A stretch of 6,103 nucleotides of DNA, taken from positions 1 to 6,103 of the forward strand of contig JAQCHR010000246.1 of NCBI GenBank assembly GCA_027619655.1, given 5' to 3'. Positions 5,333 through 6,103 of this stretch are shown here, in pieces. Within the stretch, counting starts at the first letter, position 1. Each line of letters begins with the position of its first letter. This stretch comes from Pseudomonadota bacterium (GTDB lineage Bacteria > Pseudomonadota > Alphaproteobacteria > UBA8366 > GCA-2717185). The notes beneath the pieces were generated by a model that saw only the letters and a program-made list of their open reading frames with translations, did not search any database and had not been told where the DNA came from. The position numbers and the translations under genes are program-made.

Positions 5333-5419
5333 GTGCGGATGCCGCTACGGGTCCGCCACAGTAATATCGGGTTGAGCCATTTGGGCTCTTTGCATTGCTC
5401 ACAACGGAGGATGTAAACC
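5333..5419 (+). ncRNA. ROSE-like RNA thermometer in the hsp20 leader
   Basis: Three consecutive hairpins precede the hsp20 ATG, as in ROSE elements, which block translation of small heat-shock genes at low temperature and melt on warming. Hairpin I spans 5333-5359 (GTGCGGA with TCCGC-C-AC). Hairpin II is GAGCC (5374-5378) with GGCTC (5384-5388). Hairpin III pairs TTTGCATTGCTC (5389-5400) with GAGGATGTAAA (5407-5417) around a 6-base loop. It contains the ROSE signature UUGCU (5395-5399) opposite the Shine-Dalgarno GGAGG (5406-5410), with the characteristic G5397-G5410 and U5395-U5412 mismatches and a bulged A5394. The ATG follows at 5420, 9 bases after the Shine-Dalgarno. Structures were folded by eye. 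Confidence 0.8.
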
Positions 5420-5911
5420 ATGACGAGCTACGATTTTTCCCCGCTTTTCCGTTCCAGCATCGGTTTCGACCGGCTGGCGCGCATGATGGACGCCACCACC
5501 AAGGCAGGCGCGGCAACGACGACGTTTCCGCCCTACAACATTGTCGCGGTGGGTGAGGACCGGTACCGTATCACGATTGCGGTCGCGGGGTTCGCCGAAG
5601 ACGCCCTGGAGATCGAGGTGCGCGAACAGAACCTGAAGGTGACGGGCAAGCGACCGGAAGAGACTTCCGATGTCCGCTACCTGCACCAGGGTATTGGCGC
5701 CGGCAATTTCGTCCGCGAGTTCCAGCTTGCCGATCATGTGAAGGTAACGGATGCCAGCCTGTCGAACGGCCTGCTGGTCATCGACCTGAAGCATGAAATT
5801 CCCGAGGCGATGAAGCCGAGAACGATCCAGATCGAAACCGGCTCGCCCAAATCGCTGTCCTCCCGCGCCCGGAAGGCTGTCGAGGGCGTTGTCGGCGAAA
5901 AGGCGGCGTAA
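5420..5911 (+). CDS. hsp20: IbpA-type small heat-shock protein (Hsp20, class A)
   Basis: ATP-independent cytoplasmic holdase that binds unfolding proteins during heat stress and hands them to DnaK/ClpB. At 163 residues it has the family's usual length. The start MTSYDFSPLFRSSIGFDRL is typical of IbpA/HspA proteins. The alpha-crystallin domain runs from about 38 (PPYNIVAVGEDRYRITIAVAG) to 125, with YLHQGIGAGNFVREFQLADHV at 87-107 and the signature ASLSNGLLVIDL at 112-123. The C-terminal anchoring motif is IQI at 136-138, after IPEAMKPR. A 25-residue basic, flexible tail follows. The Shine-Dalgarno GGAGG (5406-5410) lies inside a ROSE-like thermometer, so translational heat control is expected, perhaps together with RpoH. 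It is followed by a strong stem-loop and appears monocistronic. Confidence 0.95.
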   Translation: MTSYDFSPLFRSSIGFDRLARMMDATTKAGAATTTFPPYNIVAVGEDRYRITIAVAGFAEDALEIEVREQNLKVTGKRPEETSDVRYLHQGIGAGNFVREFQLADHVKVTDASLSNGLLVIDLKHEIPEAMKPRTIQIETGSPKSLSSRARKAVEGVVGEKAA

Positions 5912-5925
5912 CACGCGATTAGCCA

Positions 5926-5951
5926 GCGGGGGCGGGAATACCCGCCCCCGC
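5926..5951 (+). terminator. Perfect GC-rich stem-loop after hsp20
   Basis: GCGGGGGCGGG (5926-5936) and CCCGCCCCCGC (5941-5951) form a perfect 11-bp stem with an AATA loop, 14 bases after the hsp20 stop. No T run follows, so it is a terminator without a U-tail or a stabilising 3' structure. Confidence 0.55.
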
Positions 5952-5953
5952 GT

Positions 5954-5979
5954 TGCGCCGATACGCCGTATCCGGCGCA
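5954..5979. repeat. Second stem-loop behind hsp20
   Basis: TGCGCCGATAC (5954-5964) pairs with GTATCCGGCGCA (5968-5979) around a GCC loop with a single bulged base. It lies 2 bases after the preceding stem-loop. The two together may act as the hsp20 transcript end. Confidence 0.45.
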
Positions 5980-6085
5980 GTGCCGGCCCTGCAATATCGC
6001 GTGAAACAGTTGACCCTCCTGGCGGCGTAGGCAATCGTGCGGCCAGCAAATGAAAGCAATGGCGTCACGAGAGGGATCAATTGAC

Positions 6086-6103
6086 ATGCAGACAATCGGC
6101 GAA
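6086..6103 (+). CDS. Possible start of a further gene, cut by the right edge
   Basis: An ATG at 6086 opens a frame reading MQTIGE to the end of the window. AGAGGG (6070-6075) lies 10 bases upstream as a plausible Shine-Dalgarno. Six codons are too few to name the product. The placement, about 170 bases after hsp20 and beyond its terminator-like hairpins, fits a new transcription unit. Confidence 0.35.

Noticed and set aside
5194..5421. 75-residue open frame on the minus strand overlapping the hsp20 start, with a CxxC near its N-terminus
   Set aside because: Its ATG has no Shine-Dalgarno, and it covers the ROSE leader, the palindrome and the promoter-like boxes. Those regulatory elements explain the region better.
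5399..6049. 216-residue open frame antisense to hsp20
   Set aside because: Arg-rich shadow of a confidently identified gene; it also crosses the ROSE stem and the downstream hairpins.

Overview
The window looks like chromosome from a GC-rich alphaproteobacterium. The basis is the GC-rich coding sequence, an IbpA-type small heat-shock protein with best resemblance (from memory) to rhizobial and rhodospirillal versions, and a ROSE-like RNA thermometer in front of it, an element known mainly from alphaproteobacteria. No database search was possible, so the taxonomic call is an inference.

Layout, left to right. A small unrecognised gene (5-271, +) reaches the left edge. It converges on a 506-residue DHA2-type major facilitator transporter (305-1825, -). 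A 459-bp region with no convincing gene (1826-2284) separates the transporter from a divergent two-gene unit. It holds a good candidate promoter for the transporter, two adjacent palindromes and a T8 tract with alternative hairpins. The two-gene unit is the molybdopterin-binding large subunit of a xanthine-oxidase-family molybdenum hydroxylase (2285-4567, +), followed after 4 bases by an 88-residue MoaD/ThiS-like ubiquitin-fold sulfur carrier ending in Gly-Gly (4572-4838, +). A strong intrinsic terminator (4865-4907) closes the unit. No [2Fe-2S] or FAD subunit gene is in the window.

Next is a 68-residue unrecognised protein on the minus strand (4941-5147, -), and then hsp20/ibpA (5420-5911, +). 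The 272 bp between these divergent genes is dense in signals. A 10-bp inverted repeat carries CTTGAA heat-shock-type -35 boxes facing outward on both strands. The minus-strand copy has a good -10, and a hairpin lies just where its transcript would begin. On the plus side a three-hairpin leader ends in a ROSE-type stem that buries the hsp20 Shine-Dalgarno, with the diagnostic G-G and U-U mismatches. A perfect 11-bp stem-loop follows hsp20, and the first codons of another possible gene (6086 onward) run off the right edge.

How the parts work together: the transporter, the molybdenum enzyme and the heat-shock gene look like independent units. The enzyme and MoaD-like pair is the least conventional part, because the sulfur carrier may serve cofactor assembly for that enzyme. 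The enzyme's electron-transfer subunits must be encoded elsewhere or be absent. The hsp20 region is the best supported regulatory system.
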